A DNA stretch of 64,000 nt. Source: Anaeramoeba flamelloides. Taxonomy: Eukaryota; Metamonada; Anaeramoebidae. Positions 11,652 to 23,140 of this stretch are shown here, piece after piece (within the stretch, counting starts at the first letter, position 1; each line of letters starts with the position of its first letter). The DNA lies in NCBI GenBank assembly GCA_027625915.1, contig JANTQA010000023.1, positions 16,802,001 to 16,866,000 on the forward strand, given 5' to 3'. The position numbers and the translations under genes are program-made. The notes below the pieces were generated by a model. The model was not told the DNA's origin, searched no databases, and saw only the letters and a program-made list of their open reading frames with translations.

Positions 11652-12149
11652 ATTTTTTCGTTTAATATCTGCGCCTGCTGCAATTAATAGTTTAATTATT
11701 TGGACATTCATTGTGAATGAAGTGGTAGTTTTATGCAATGCTGTTTCTGAATTTATATTGGCATGATTTGGATCAGCACCATTTTCTAATAAATATTCTA
11801 TTGTTTGAAATGTGTGATTTTCACTACAAGCAACTAATAATGGTGTATCCTTTTGACGATTTTCACTTGAGATATCAACGCCTTTCTCTAATAAAAGTTT
11901 TGTAATTTCTAAACGATTTTGGGCTGCTGAAAAATGAAGGAATGTGTTCAATCGATTATCTTTCCACCCAAAATCGGTAGTTTTTGAAAAGATATAATCC
12001 ATCACTATTTTATTTGATCTTACGCTTAAACAACTCTTCAATGGGTGATTTTTTTCACCAATGGAGTATTCAAACGCATTATCAGCTAAATATTCTATAA
12101 TATCATTTGATAGGTTCTTATCAATTGCAAAATTAAGAAAACCTGCAAA
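11652..12149 (-). CDS. Ankyrin-BTB gene, exon 2 (ankyrin repeats)
   Basis: 166 codons ending at a GTAAGC donor after RKN. It encodes ankyrin repeats with near-consensus sequence: NTFLHFSAAQNRLEITKLLL, KDTPLLVACSENHTFQTIEY then LLENGADPNHA, and ETALHKTTTSFTMNVQIIKL then LIAAGADI. The frame stays open upstream but has no ATG there, which argues for an upstream exon. The acceptor that fits the phase of exon 1 is AATTAAAG at 12150-12157, giving FAGFLNFAI as the first residues. A second AG at 12143-12144 would break the frame with exon 1. The 5' boundary is therefore the least certain of the five. Confidence 0.8.
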
Positions 12150-13576
12150 CTTTAATTGTTTATTTGTAATTTTATTTGTTTGTTTGTTGTTAAGAGTAAT
12201 ATTAATATTAATAAGAATATACAGTTTTTTTGTTTGGTTGTTAATAGTGGTTAGGTGTTTCAATATGTATGTTTTTAATTTTTAAAAAATTTCAATGGTT
12301 TCAATATCACAAAATCTTGGGCATAATTGTAAAAAAAAATAAAAAAAAATCAAATCAAATCTAAAGACATTTTCCGAATCGGAAAAATATTTAGGAATAA
12401 TTAAAAATACAAGTAATACCATTTAATTTTGATGTTTTATTTTTTGATATAGATAGATTTCAAAAATCCTTAATTTATCATTCAAAAAAAAAAAAAAAAT
12501 GGTATTAATTGTTGCTCTATTTATAATTAACTAAATGCATCTAATTTTGAATGTATTTTAGTCCTATTAAATATTATTACCCAATTAAACAAAATAATGT
12601 TCTTGAAATTTTAATACAAAAAAATGTGTACAGTGCAATCTTAATGAATATTAGTAATAAATTTCAATTATTTTTTATTTTTGTTTTCATAATTATTGAA
12701 AAGGTGGGAAAATGATTCTTCACCTTTGGGAATTTTCCGATTTGTTGTTAAGGATTAAGTGTCATAGGAATCATTTATTCGGTTAATACACGAAAATTGT
12801 ATTAACGGAATTCATTTATTTCTAGGTTTTTTTCTGATAAAACAATTTAAAGTAGAATCTTTTTCAAAAATAAAAAATAGTGAAAATTCTACATTTTCAG
12901 TTTCGATTAGGCTTTGCAATTAACTATGGAAAATTCTAAAATTGGTCATTTTTACAATTGCTTTATCTTGATAAGAATAGAGTTTTTCTCAAGTTACTTA
13001 CCAAATAATCTAAATTAAATATTAAGGGTTGTTTCTGAAAGTTGCAATTAAGGAAATATGAATTGAACTAGAAATGTATTTTTTACCTATTTTTCGCTAC
13101 TCTTTAATGATAAATTCAAGTAAAAGTTTTTATATTTTTTGTCCAATTTCAATTTTTTTATGTTTGTTAACCAACTTTCAAAACATTTTTTTTTCCAACT
13201 AAAGTCTTTTTGTTTACTAATTTACAGGTTTTCTTTGGAGTTTTGGACAATAAAATTCTTTCTTCAAAGATAATCAATACATTTTCAAAAATAGGCCAGT
13301 GAACAAAAAAGTTAAAAACATTTTTATGAATTTATCAGTAAAATCAAATATAAAGTATTTGGTTTTTACAGCAACCTTACTTGAAAGATCGAAATGAAAT
13401 TGAAATCAAGAAAATCTAAGTTCGATACTAAACCTCTTTAAAAGGTTTTAATTTCCATTTGAATTTTTATTTACTTTGAAAAATTCTGGTAATTTTGAAC
13501 ATTTTTTCAAATGTGAATAATTAAATTTCCCACTTTTTATTTAAAAATAATACAAATCAATAATACTATAAATAAG

Positions 13577-13790
13577 CAGCCGTGTCGCCAAGTGCCATAG
13601 AGTGTCGTAGAAGTACCTGTTTTTTTTTTTAATTTGAGAAATTAAAAGAAAATCTATTTATTTTTTGGTTTATTTCTCAAATCAAAAAAAAAAAAAAACG
13701 AACGGTGGTTTTCCAGGATTCAAAATTATCGAGAAAAATCTTTGATTTTATTCTATTCTTTTAAATTTTGGAAAACCTAACCACAAAAGA
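13577..13790 (+). repeat. Dispersed repeat, GTGTCGNCAAGTGCC family, copy 1
   Basis: Starts with GTGTCGCCAAGTGCC and contains an internal poly-T/poly-A fold-back. A related copy starting GTGTCGTCAAGTGCC lies at 15365-15590, on the other side of the 1.2-kb element and in the same orientation. A third, inverted copy lies at about 57100-57310. No coding frame. Confidence 0.5.
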
Positions 13791-13920
13791 TATTTAAAAT
13801 GGAAGTGTTCAACTTCAATTTTAAAACTCAGAAATTTTAAAAATTAGCTTAATAGTTATTCTTATGTTATGAATAAAAATAAATCAAAATATTGTGAATT
13901 ATCTAAAAAAATAAATATTA

Positions 13921-15110
13921 GAGGTTTGGATGATAACATATATTATCATAATATTAACAATAAAATCGTGATAATATTAAAAAAAAAAAATGGCGATTAG
14001 TCCTACTTTATCGCGAAAAATCTGAAAAAATTGCGATATTCAACATTATCACAATAAAAAAAAAAATCACGAAAAAATGAAAAATTATTTTCTTGAAATC
14101 AATTTAAAAAAATATCTTGACTTTTACAACACTTCCCCCCTTTAATAAATGTTTGAAGGTGTTTACGTGTTGTGAATTGTCTCCGAGTATTTGAAAGTTT
14201 TGAAAGACTGAAAACTTTTATAAAAGGAATGAGTTTGTTTGTAGTGGTAAAAAAAATTTTTTTTTCTTATCATTTTTTTTTTACAAAATATAAAATCTCA
14301 AACAAATTTTATGATCATACTAATAACCAACTCATTTCAACAATATACTTGAATATAAAATAGATGTGTTTTTTTAAAAAAATGGGTTGTTCCCTTCACA
14401 AGACAAATAGCCAAAAAGACTAAAGAGTAATTTTCCTTCTTATTGGTGATCGATCAAACAATAACCTCTAAGCTCTAATTGTATTTTCTGTTCAATACAA
14501 AGATATTCAAAGAAGAAGGAGAAGAAGAAGACAACAAATGTACAAAAAATCTTAATAATTGGTGATCATCTGGTAAGGTTGTTATGAAAGCTTTTGAAAA
14601 GTTATACAACTCCTTTTAGCTTTCAAAGATAATATTGAATGTATTTTCACCTAAGAACACATTCTTAAAAGAACGGGTGAAGGTAAATGTTGTTTGAGAT
14701 GCTCTTTTATTCAACACATTTTACAACACAATTTTTGACTGAGAAAATATTTATTTATCTTGAATTCTTATTGTTGTTGATCTAAAAGGATCGATAGGTT
14801 TGTCAACCAAATCAAACTAAAATACAGGAAAAATCTTTGATCTGATCCTTGATTGAATCAAGTATCTTTTTTTTTGTTTTTTCAGGAAAAATAACTTTTG
14901 TTCACATAATCTATTTTTTGATCAAAAAGAATTTCTTTGTAAAAATATTACTGAATTAGCCCAAAAGCCATTAACTATTATCTTGCCATTAAAAAGTAAT
15001 CGTGATATTTTGAGATTTATCACGATTTTTAAATAATTATCGCGATTTTATAGAATATTGCGATTTTTGTAACTTTATTGTGAATTAAGCATGTTATCAT
15101 CAAAACCTCT
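13921..15110 (+). mobile_element. 1.2-kb TIR DNA transposon, copy 1
   Basis: The left end, GAGGTTTGGATGATAACAT, matches the reverse complement of the right end, ATGTTATCATCAAAACCTC. TATTA flanks both sides, compatible with a 5-bp target duplication. The ends are rich in CACGATT and ATCGCGAT blocks. No transposase is readable; the small frame at 14172-14363 recurs in the inverted copy only because the DNA is shared. The second copy lies in the opposite orientation at about 16246-17399. Confidence 0.7.
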
Positions 15111-15364
15111 ATTATTAAAAATCTTTGAATATTTAGACCATTTTATATGGAATTGCTCAGCCTACAAAAATAATCTTAATTTCTACGTATCTGAATAAAA
15201 AAAAATAAATTTTTCTAATATATAGAAAAAATTCTAATATTTTTACTATTTTTGATGTTTTTAGAAAAGGAGAATCATCATATTTATTAGCTCTAGTGGG
15301 TAATAAATTTATTTTTGAGTCTTTAACAAATTTCTAAATAAAAATTTCGGAATTCATGAAGTAC

Positions 15365-15590
15365 TGTAGATGTGTCGTCAAGTGCCTAGGTTTATTTTTA
15401 TTTCAAAAATTAAAAAAAACCCAACCGCGGTTTTCTTGGTTTTTTCTATATTATTTATCAAATCTATTGATTTTTAAAATAAAATAGAAAACCTCAAAAA
15501 AACCAAGAAAACTTCACAGATAAACAGAAAACTCAAGAAAAACCTAACGAAAAACAAGTGGGGTTCATAATCCCTCCCTTAAATAATAAT
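15365..15590 (+). repeat. Dispersed repeat, GTGTCGNCAAGTGCC family, copy 2
   Basis: Shares its start with the copy at 13577. Its body (CCAACCGCGGTTTTCTTGG through AATCTATTGATTT to CCTCCCTT) matches the reverse complement of 57100-57310. It lies between the two inverted 1.2-kb elements. Confidence 0.55.
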
Positions 15591-16198
15591 AAAAAAAAAA
15601 AAAAAATTCCAACTTCTTTTGCTTGTTTAATAGTTTTTTCACAACAATAATACAAATTTTTGCAATTCTTCGATATTCTTTTCGATTTATAATTTCCAGT
15701 AAACCCAAAGATAATTTAAAACAGCAAAAAGGGCACCACCCCAAGAAAAAGAAATAGCAATTTTCCATTTATTTGTGTGAAATTTATCATTTCGAAAAAA
15801 GACTTTCAATTAAAGCTGTTTTTCTCTTGTATTCAGTAATGAGGAGTTTTTCTTAAATGAAGGTTTATGTTTTTTTTTGGAATTTTTGAATCTAATAGGT
15901 GTGTTTCACGTTTTTTGATTTTTTTACAATGTGGATTTGAAATGTTGTAAATTACCATTAATAAACTACACACAATGAAAGATTAACCCATTGATAATTG
16001 ATATTTCTATAAAATGAAGTCTTTTTAAAAAAAATGTAAGAATAAAAAAAGAGTGGATAAGTTTGCTCAAATTTTTGAATTTTTTTTTATTTTGAAACAG
16101 GTAAAAAAATAAGGAGGCACAATTATTTGAAAAATTATAAGAAACATTTTTTTACAAATTTAGTTCATTTTCCCATTTTTGAAAATATTAATTGTGAG

Positions 16199-17399
16199 AA
16201 CTTTATGGCGAATTAAGCCTAGCTATCATCAAAACCTCTATTATGGGAAATAGTTTTTATCAAAAAAATTATTTAGTAATATCACAAATCGCGATAATTA
16301 TTAAAAAAAAACGTGGTAAATCCCAATATATAGTGGTTAAAAAGTAATCGCGATATAATAGTTGATGGGTTTTTGGGTTAATTCAGCAATATTTTTACAA
16401 AGAAATTCTTTTTGATCAAAAAATAGATTATGTGAACAAAAGTTATTTTTTGAAAAAACAACAAAAAAGGATACTTGATTCAATCAAGGATCAGATCAAA
16501 GAGTTTTATTGTGTTTTCATTTGGTTTGGCTGCCAAACCTATCGATCCTTTTAGATCAACAACAATAAGAACTAAGGGAAATTAATATTTTTTCATTTTA
16601 TCGTGGTGTTGGAAATTGCCTTGAATAATTATCTTCTAAAACAACCAACCCTTCACCCATTCTTTAAAGAATGTGTTATTGGGTGAAAATACATTCAATA
16701 TTCTCTGAAAGCTAAAAGGGCATGTATAACTTTTCAAAAGCTTTCACAACATCCTTGTCAGATGATCACCAATTATTAAGATTTTTTATACAATTGTTGT
16801 CTTCTTCTTCTTTTTCTTCTTTGGGTATCTTTGTATTGAACAGAAAATACAATTAGAGCTTAGAGGTTATTGTTTGATCGATCACCAATAAGAAGGAAAA
16901 TTATTCTTTATTCTTTTTGGTGATTTAAAATTGTGAAGGGAACAACTCCATTTTAAGAAAACACATTTATTATATATTCAAGTGTATTGTTGAAATGGGT
17001 AATTATTAGTTTGATCATAAAATTTGTTAGAGCTTTGATATTTTGTTAAAAAAAAATGAAAAGAATAATTTTTTTTTACCACTACAAACAAACTCATTCT
17101 GTTTATAAAAGTTTTCGGTCTTTCAAAACTTTCAAACACTTGAAGACAATTCACAACACTTACAAACACTTTCAAACATTTATTAAAGGGGAAAAGTGTT
17201 GTAAAAGTCTCAAGACATGTAAAATTCAAGAGATTTTTTTATAGGTGATTTCAAAAAAATAATTTTTCATTTTTTAGCTATAATGTGCATCGCGATTTTA
17301 TGATTTTCGCGATAAAGTATGGACTAATCGCGATTTTTAAATACTATCACGATTTTATTGTTAATATTATGATAATATATGTCATCATCAATCCCTCTA
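16199..17399 (-). mobile_element. 1.2-kb TIR DNA transposon, copy 2 (inverted)
   Basis: Inverted relative to 13921-15110 and clearly homologous along most of its length, including the block of FEC-type repeats TTCAAACACT / TTTGAAAG at 17100-17190. Its outer end reads CATCATCAATCCCTC. The inner 46 bp (16199-16244, ending ATCATCAAAACCTC) point the wrong way for this copy, so either a third copy's end is preserved here or the tip was flipped. Confidence 0.65.
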
Positions 17400-17683
17400 A
17401 TATCTCTAAGGAAGTAAGAGAAGTTGAAATTTTAATCTTATGATAGAAATTGAAATTGATTTTTACTATTTCAAAAAACATTTTTTTTTATAATAGATAA
17501 CCAATTTTTATTTCTTTGAAAATTTCGCGTTAGGGTTAGAACAGATTAATTGTTTGTGGTGGCAATGTGACAATTCAAAGTAATCCAATGGTAAAAAATC
17601 ACTGACAATACGATCATTTCGATTTAAAAGTGTTTTTAATGTTAAAAAATGGTGATTATTTTTTTTAATCTTCACAATCCTTC

Positions 17684-18097
17684 AGGACTATCTAAAATAA
17701 AGTCACCACGGGGTCTTAAAATTAAAGCATCGGTTAATTGGACTCTTTATCGCTTTAGATCCAGAAGAACTATAAAATTTCGAAAATTTAGGATAAGTTA
17801 TTTTTTCCAGATCTGACAGTTAATGGGAAGATGGTAGTAAAGCCCACAACTCAACCATATTTCTTCTTAGTCCATTTTTCAGAGGGTTTATTGGAAACTA
17901 GACAATACTTCAATTAGAATAAAGATGGTTGAGTTGTGGGCTTTACTACCATCTTCCCATTAACTGTCAGATCTGGAAAAAATAACTTATCCTAAATTTT
18001 CGAAATTTTATAGTTCTTCTGGATCTAAAGAAAGAGCCAAATTCACTGATGTTTTAATTCATGGGACTCCCATGGTTACTTTATTTTAGATAGTCCT
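17684..18097. repeat. Long hairpin with 106-bp perfect arms
   Basis: Arms 17753-17858 and 17925-18030 are exact reverse complements over all 106 bases, with a 66-base loop. The symmetry continues outward (17684-17752 against 18031-18097) but with many mismatches. Transcripts would fold into a long duplex. Rightward from 17925 the arm reads as protein-like sequence with stops (LEKITYPKFSKFYSSSGSKE ... FTDVLIHGTPMVTLF), so it may derive from a gene or transposase fragment. Confidence 0.9.
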
Positions 18098-19070
18098 TAG
18101 CAAGGTTTTCGAGTTCATGTACATCAAAATTTATTGGTGATTTTTGTAATTTAAACAATATCCTAAAATGATCTTTTGATACAAATTAGAGAATATTTTA
18201 AAGATCATTACTTTATATTATAAATGAGATTGGGACAAATTGTTTGAGACTATTTGTTGAATTGTAAAAATACTCCTTAACCTAATATTTTTGTTCCATT
18301 TTTTTTTTTTTTAATTAAGAGTAAATGTATTTTTTTATTTAAGTTATCGAGTTATTAAAGATTGGAAACAAAATATTAGATTTACAAGTTGAAATTTACA
18401 AAAAAAAATTCAGAAAAAAGGAGAAAGATAAAATATTTTCCAGAAAAATTCTCTTTAAAAAATTCCCCTTAAATCTTTTTTTGAAAATTAGTCTTAAATT
18501 CCGAGTTACCCAAAAAAAAACGAAATTTGATATCCAATTTTTCTCTATTTGTCTAAAAAAAGAATTTTCAAAAATTGAAAATTATTTTTTTGCAAATAAA
18601 AAATATCTTTTGAGAACACTTTAAAAAGAAAAAAAAATAAAATGTAAGAACTGACAAGTGTCTTAAATTATAAAAATAAGAGATAAAGAACTCTCAAATT
18701 CGAAAAGTTTGTTATTTTTTGTTTGTTAATTCTCAGTTGACTTTTTTATGATTATTTAATTTCAATATTATTTTCAAAAAAATACTAACAACTATTTTTA
18801 ATAATGTTTCACAAAGAAAAGCTTGTATTTCAGAATTGTTAAATTAGGAAATGGTTTTTCATGTTATTAATTCAGATTTCAGTCACCAACCCACATTCTG
18901 ATTTACAATGAGAATAAAAAAAAAACGTGAAACACACCTAATGCAAGATTGTGTCCAATTTCATTTGGGGAGAAAATGAAATTTTTTTTAAAATTTTTGC
19001 ACACTTAAAAATTTGACAAAGAAAAAAAAAAAGAGTGAAGGGAAAAAGAGAAACTAAATTAAAAGAATAC

Positions 19071-19658
19071 ATTTTTGAGATCAACTTTGAAATTTGCACC
19101 GCTTTTGACAAGAAATTTAATCGCCTTGAGGCTAGGATTTTGAATTGCTGCGTGTAATGGTGAACCTATATCCGATCCCTGAATTTGAAGATTTGGATCT
19201 GCGCCTGCCTTGATTAACATTTCGATTATTTCAAATCGAGAGCCAACTATCAAAGCAGCAATCAATGGTGTATATACGTCTGCCATAAGCCCATAGTAGT
19301 TCTGGCTTCTCTCGTGTGGGTACTCTTTAAAATTGACATCTAGTCCTTTATCGATTAGCAATTGGATAACATGTAGATTAACAAATTTTCGAATGCCAAA
19401 GGTTAGTAGCGAAGACTTGTTAGCTCCAACCTCTAAGAGGTGATCTGTTCCATACTTTTCACAAACAATGGAAACTATTTCCTTTGATGCCTTTTGTGTT
19501 AAAACAAATTGCCATACATAATCCTCTTCGAACTTGTTTTTATTCAGTAGATTTTCAAAAGTCTTTAGTTCGGAATCTTTTACACTTTGTCTCAAAATTC
19601 CTTCAACCTGGAAGTAACTCAGTGGTTCAGAAACATTTTTTTGGTTTTTGTTTCCCAT
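19071..19658 (-). CDS. Ankyrin-BTB gene, first exon
   Basis: 196 codons from ATG at 19658 (MGNKNQKNVSEP) to a GTATTC donor after DLKN. It carries an N-terminal helical region, then ankyrin repeats: LLTFGIRKFVNLHVIQLLID then KGLDVN, YTPLIAALIVGSRFEIIEML then IKAGADPNL, and GSPLHAAIQNPSLKAIKFLV then KSGANF. If not spliced, the frame ends three codons later with NVFF and TAA, so a separate short ankyrin protein of 199 residues is the alternative. I prefer splicing to 12149 because the next exon lacks an ATG and the phases match, but the 6.9-kb intron makes this the weakest junction of the gene. Confidence 0.75.
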
Positions 19659-20048
19659 CTTTTCAAAATCAAAGTCAAAAATGAAAAAAAATGTTAAGGC
19701 TAAATATGGATTATAGATAAAAATTTTAGATCGTTTGTAAGAGCAGTTTTAAAAAAGGAGGATTTAAAGGTTAGAAAATGGTTTTTCATACTGTTTATAT
19801 CTGGAAAGTTAGACTGTTTGAAGTAACACTTATACACCCTTTCTTCACCACTTATGGGAACTTATGGGGTTTGACCATCAGCAAACTAATTGAAATTTTT
19901 TAGTTCTTGATCAAAAATGCTGTTTAACACAAAGAAACTTTGTTTGTAAAAGTTACGATCATTAACATCATTTTTCCAATGAAACTGGAGCTTTCTTAAG
20001 TGTCAGAATTTTCTTTCATCATGAGAAAGGTTTTTATGCTTTTCCATA

Positions 20049-20242
20049 CAATAGTTACACTTTTATAACACAAACTTTTAACCAAATTGAAGGTACAAGA
20101 AAAATTCCAAATTAAGGTACAAAATACAAATTAATTAAAATAATTTGTGAAAAAAAAAAATTCCAAAAAATTTACTTTAATTTGAGATTTTTCAGTGCCT
20201 TCAATTTCTTTGAAAGTTTGGGTATTAAAAGTGGAACATCTG
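20049..20242. mobile_element. MITE family A, copy 1
   Basis: Mariner-type MITE bordered by TA on both sides (20047-20048 and 20243-20244). The ends are decayed forms of the family end CAGTCAGTTTCACTTTTAAG. The arms carry three spaced GGCAC/GTGCC-type blocks each, as in the other copies. Confidence 0.7.
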
Positions 20243-20673
20243 TAATATTAGATTCTAATTCTGCGTCTGGAAAAAGTTTAGTCACATATCGTGTCAGCAA
20301 AGAATACTCATGAAGTGGCTTACCGCCAAATACAACATTGTGAAATTGAAAGTTTTTTGGTTGAACAAAAATTCAAAAAACAAAAAAAAAAAAAATTCAA
20401 AGATATGCAAATACTAAAAAAGCAAATAACAAAACAAAATTCTAAATAATCTCAATTCCTAAATTTCAATTTACAAAAAAATTACTTGTTTCTCTATTTT
20501 ATATATCCAAAAAAAAAGAAAAAAATCGAGATAATAGAAAAAAAATTCAATTTAATTAAAGATCTCAATTACCAATACTAGAATTACCAAAAAAAAAAAA
20601 GCTTTGTAAAATGTCAATGATAAAAAAAAAAAATTAAATATTTATCGGATCTTCAATGACAAAAATCCAAATA

Positions 20674-21092
20674 CTGTTCGTTTCACTTTTAAGGCACAAA
20701 CTGTCAACGAAATTTAAAGCACAAAAAAATCTCAAATTAAGGCACAAAATTTGTAATTTTTTTTTTTACAAATTATTTTACTAGAATCCAAAATTTTGTG
20801 TAAGCCAAATTTCAAAATTATGGGCAAACTTTGTTATTATTATTATTTTCTTTTTTCATTTGTCTTTCAAAAAATACAATGATTATACAACATTTTTATT
20901 TATTAATCTATATTGGCTATTGTCTCTACAAAATTTAGTAAAATACATTATTATTCAAAAAAAACACAATTAAACTACTTTTTTTTTGATGAAAAATCTG
21001 CCCCTATTTTTGAAATTAAGCTTATTAATTTGAGATTATTATTGTGCTTTAAATTTCGTTGAAATTTTGTGCCTTAAAAGTGAAACTGACTA
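20674..21092. mobile_element. MITE family A, copy 2 (long form)
   Basis: Same terminal arms (TTTCACTTTTAAGGCACAAA at the left, its complement at the right), but about twice as long as the others, with roughly 200 extra bp in the middle. It may be closer to the parental element or carry a nested insertion. Confidence 0.7.
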
Positions 21093-22579
21093 TACAAGAA
21101 AAGAATAATAGGAATATCAATATTTAAAAAATTAAATTTACTGATAAATTCTAATAAATTTCAAAAAAATTTTAGTTCAATTTCCGTTTTTATAAACCTA
21201 TGAGCTGTTTATTATCAAACCGTCCAGGAGTAAGAATATTTTATGAGAACAACTAATTATAAAGAGTTTCTTAACGCTTGACTTCATAAAATTCTTTATT
21301 CAAAGATTGAGCATAATATTTTCAAAAAGGAATATCAAGGAAATTTTTCCAAACATTTATTGCAATCTATAAGTACTTTTAAAAGGGTAAAAAAATACTT
21401 AACTCCAAAAATACAAAATTTCAAACTAAAATAGCCTTTTCTTATTTTATATTTCCAAACAAGTATTTTCTACAATTTGAAAAAATAATCTTCTAATTGC
21501 TTAATTTATATTACCATCTTTTAGATAACTTCAATTTGAAACAAATTGTTATCTTTTATATCATATTCAATTTAATATAATTTAACCCAAATTTATAGTT
21601 ATTTTTTAACCCTCTAAAATTATACATAAGTAAACAATTTGTAATATTTTTTTGATAAAAATAACTTCTTTTAAAAAGGTTTGAAAGAAAATCTTTACAA
21701 TTTCAAAAGGCTCAAAGAATATCGTTCCAAAATAAACTCGGTTGTTTTTAACAATTATATGTAAAGTAATTTAAATTGGAAATTGGATGTTATTTGAAGG
21801 CATCTTTTTAAAAAAAAAATATAATTTTTTTATTGTTGATTTTAAGAGATCGATAGTATAATATATGAATCGATTAGTTTTTATTTGGTTTTCAGAACGA
21901 TAAGAATAACAATTTTTTTTTTTTTTAATTTCAAAAAATTATTGTTTCTGAAGAATGGCTATATCCTTAAATATTATTTAATTTTACGATAATTATTTTG
22001 ATTACTGATTAAAAAAATTTTTTTATTTTTACATTATCAAAAATTTTACTAAAATAAACATGAAATTAAGAAATAATCAAATTGGGGCCTGAGAACTTTA
22101 TAAAATATAATAAACTTCTTTATTAGCAAAGTTTAAGTTTTTTTATGAACATTATTATGTATGATTATCAATCGTTTTTATCTTGGGGCAAAAATCTAGT
22201 TTAAAAATATTTTTCAATTCAAAGGTCTGGTTTTTTCAAATAATTTCCCAGTTGATGAAGAAAAAGTTAACTTTGCATTATGTATATGATAAATACAAAA
22301 GTCAAATATGAAATTTTTAAATATCCTTACATTATTCAAGGATCTTTGTGATATATTAAAATGTCAATGAGAAATTTTTGAATGTTTTACAATTTTAAAT
22401 TTTCATAAATCTTGTATTCAACGTTTTTCAATTATTTTGTGATGAATATTATTATAATTTGGGGAAAAAACCTTGACTTTTTTTATTTTAGTAGAATTGA
22501 AATAATTAAGAGTGAAATAAGGTAAAATGTGATTATTATAGATAAAAATTAATGAAAATAAAAACCAGAACCAATCAAT

Positions 22580-22756
22580 ACAGTCATTTCAACTTTTAAG
22601 GTAGAACCTTTCATTGAAATTTTAGGCACTGAAAAATATCAAAAATGTATATTATTTTTTATTTTTATTTTAAACAAAATAATTTTACGGGGATTTGAAT
22701 TTTGTACCTTAATATGAGTTTTGTTGTGAAACTTATCTTTCTTTCAAATACCAGAC
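22580..22756. mobile_element. MITE family A, copy 3 (degraded)
   Basis: The left end CAGTCATTTCAACTTTTAAG follows a TA. The right arm is recognisable (TTTTGTACCTTAATATGAG) but its tip is decayed, so the right boundary is approximate. Confidence 0.55.
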
Positions 22757-22948
22757 CTTAAAGTAGAATGGGTGGTAAAAATGGATGGATTGGAAATTTG
22801 CTTTGTATGTTTCATATTAATCTTTTAGATAAATTTTTATTTTTTTTACATCAGAAGTAATAAATGTGCAAAAGGTTGTGCCATATGGATTATTGGAAAA
22901 AAATATTTGATGATATCATTAGAAATAATAATAATAATAATAATTTTA

Positions 22949-23140
22949 CAGTCAGTTTTACTTTTAAGGCAAAAAGTTTCAACAAAATATAATAAACGGA
23001 AAAATCTTAAATTAAAATAGATTTTTTAAAAATTTTTTTTATAAAAATTATTTTATTATAAATTGAATCTTGTTATTTAATTTATAATTTTTTTAGTTTT
23101 ACTTGTATTTTACTTCAAAGTGTGTATCTCAAAAGTGTAA
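22949..23140. mobile_element. MITE family A, copy 4 (degraded)
   Basis: The left end CAGTCAGTTTTACTTTTAAG follows a TA. The right arm is weak. The copy follows a short (AAT)n run. Confidence 0.5.

Larger units (their letters stand above)
15898..18938. mobile_element. 3.0-kb TA-flanked element, GGTGTGTTTCACG ends
   Basis: The left end GGTGTGTTTCACGTTTTTT and the right end AAAAAACGTGAAACACACC are inverted, each bordered by TA (15896-15897 and 18939-18940). Weaker inverted similarity (an ACAATGTGG / ATGTGGGTT block) extends inward for about 60 bp. The interior carries the second 1.2-kb element and the 106-bp hairpin. No transposase is readable. TA borders suggest a Tc1/mariner-superfamily insertion that later received others; the single-element reading is an inference from the ends. 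Confidence 0.5.
12150..19070 (-). other. Intron 1 of ankyrin-BTB gene (6.9 kb), transposon-filled
   Basis: Inferred to join 19071 to 12149. It contains an inverted pair of 1.2-kb TIR elements (13921-15110 and about 16246-17399), a larger TA-flanked element (15898-18938), a perfect hairpin (17753-18030) and dispersed repeats at about 13577-13790 and 15365-15590. A short palindrome (GTTAATACA ... TGTATTAAC) lies at about 12782-12808. No ankyrin-like exon was seen inside. Confidence 0.5.

Noticed and set aside
17056-17244. Frames at 14172-14363 and 16978-17244 that resemble each other
   Set aside because: They lie in the two inverted copies of the same transposon; the likeness is from shared DNA and no protein domain is visible.
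13921-17399. Single long-terminal-repeat type element
   Set aside because: The two long copies are inverted, not direct, and have short inverted ends of a DNA transposon; no reverse transcriptase or capsid-like frame is present.
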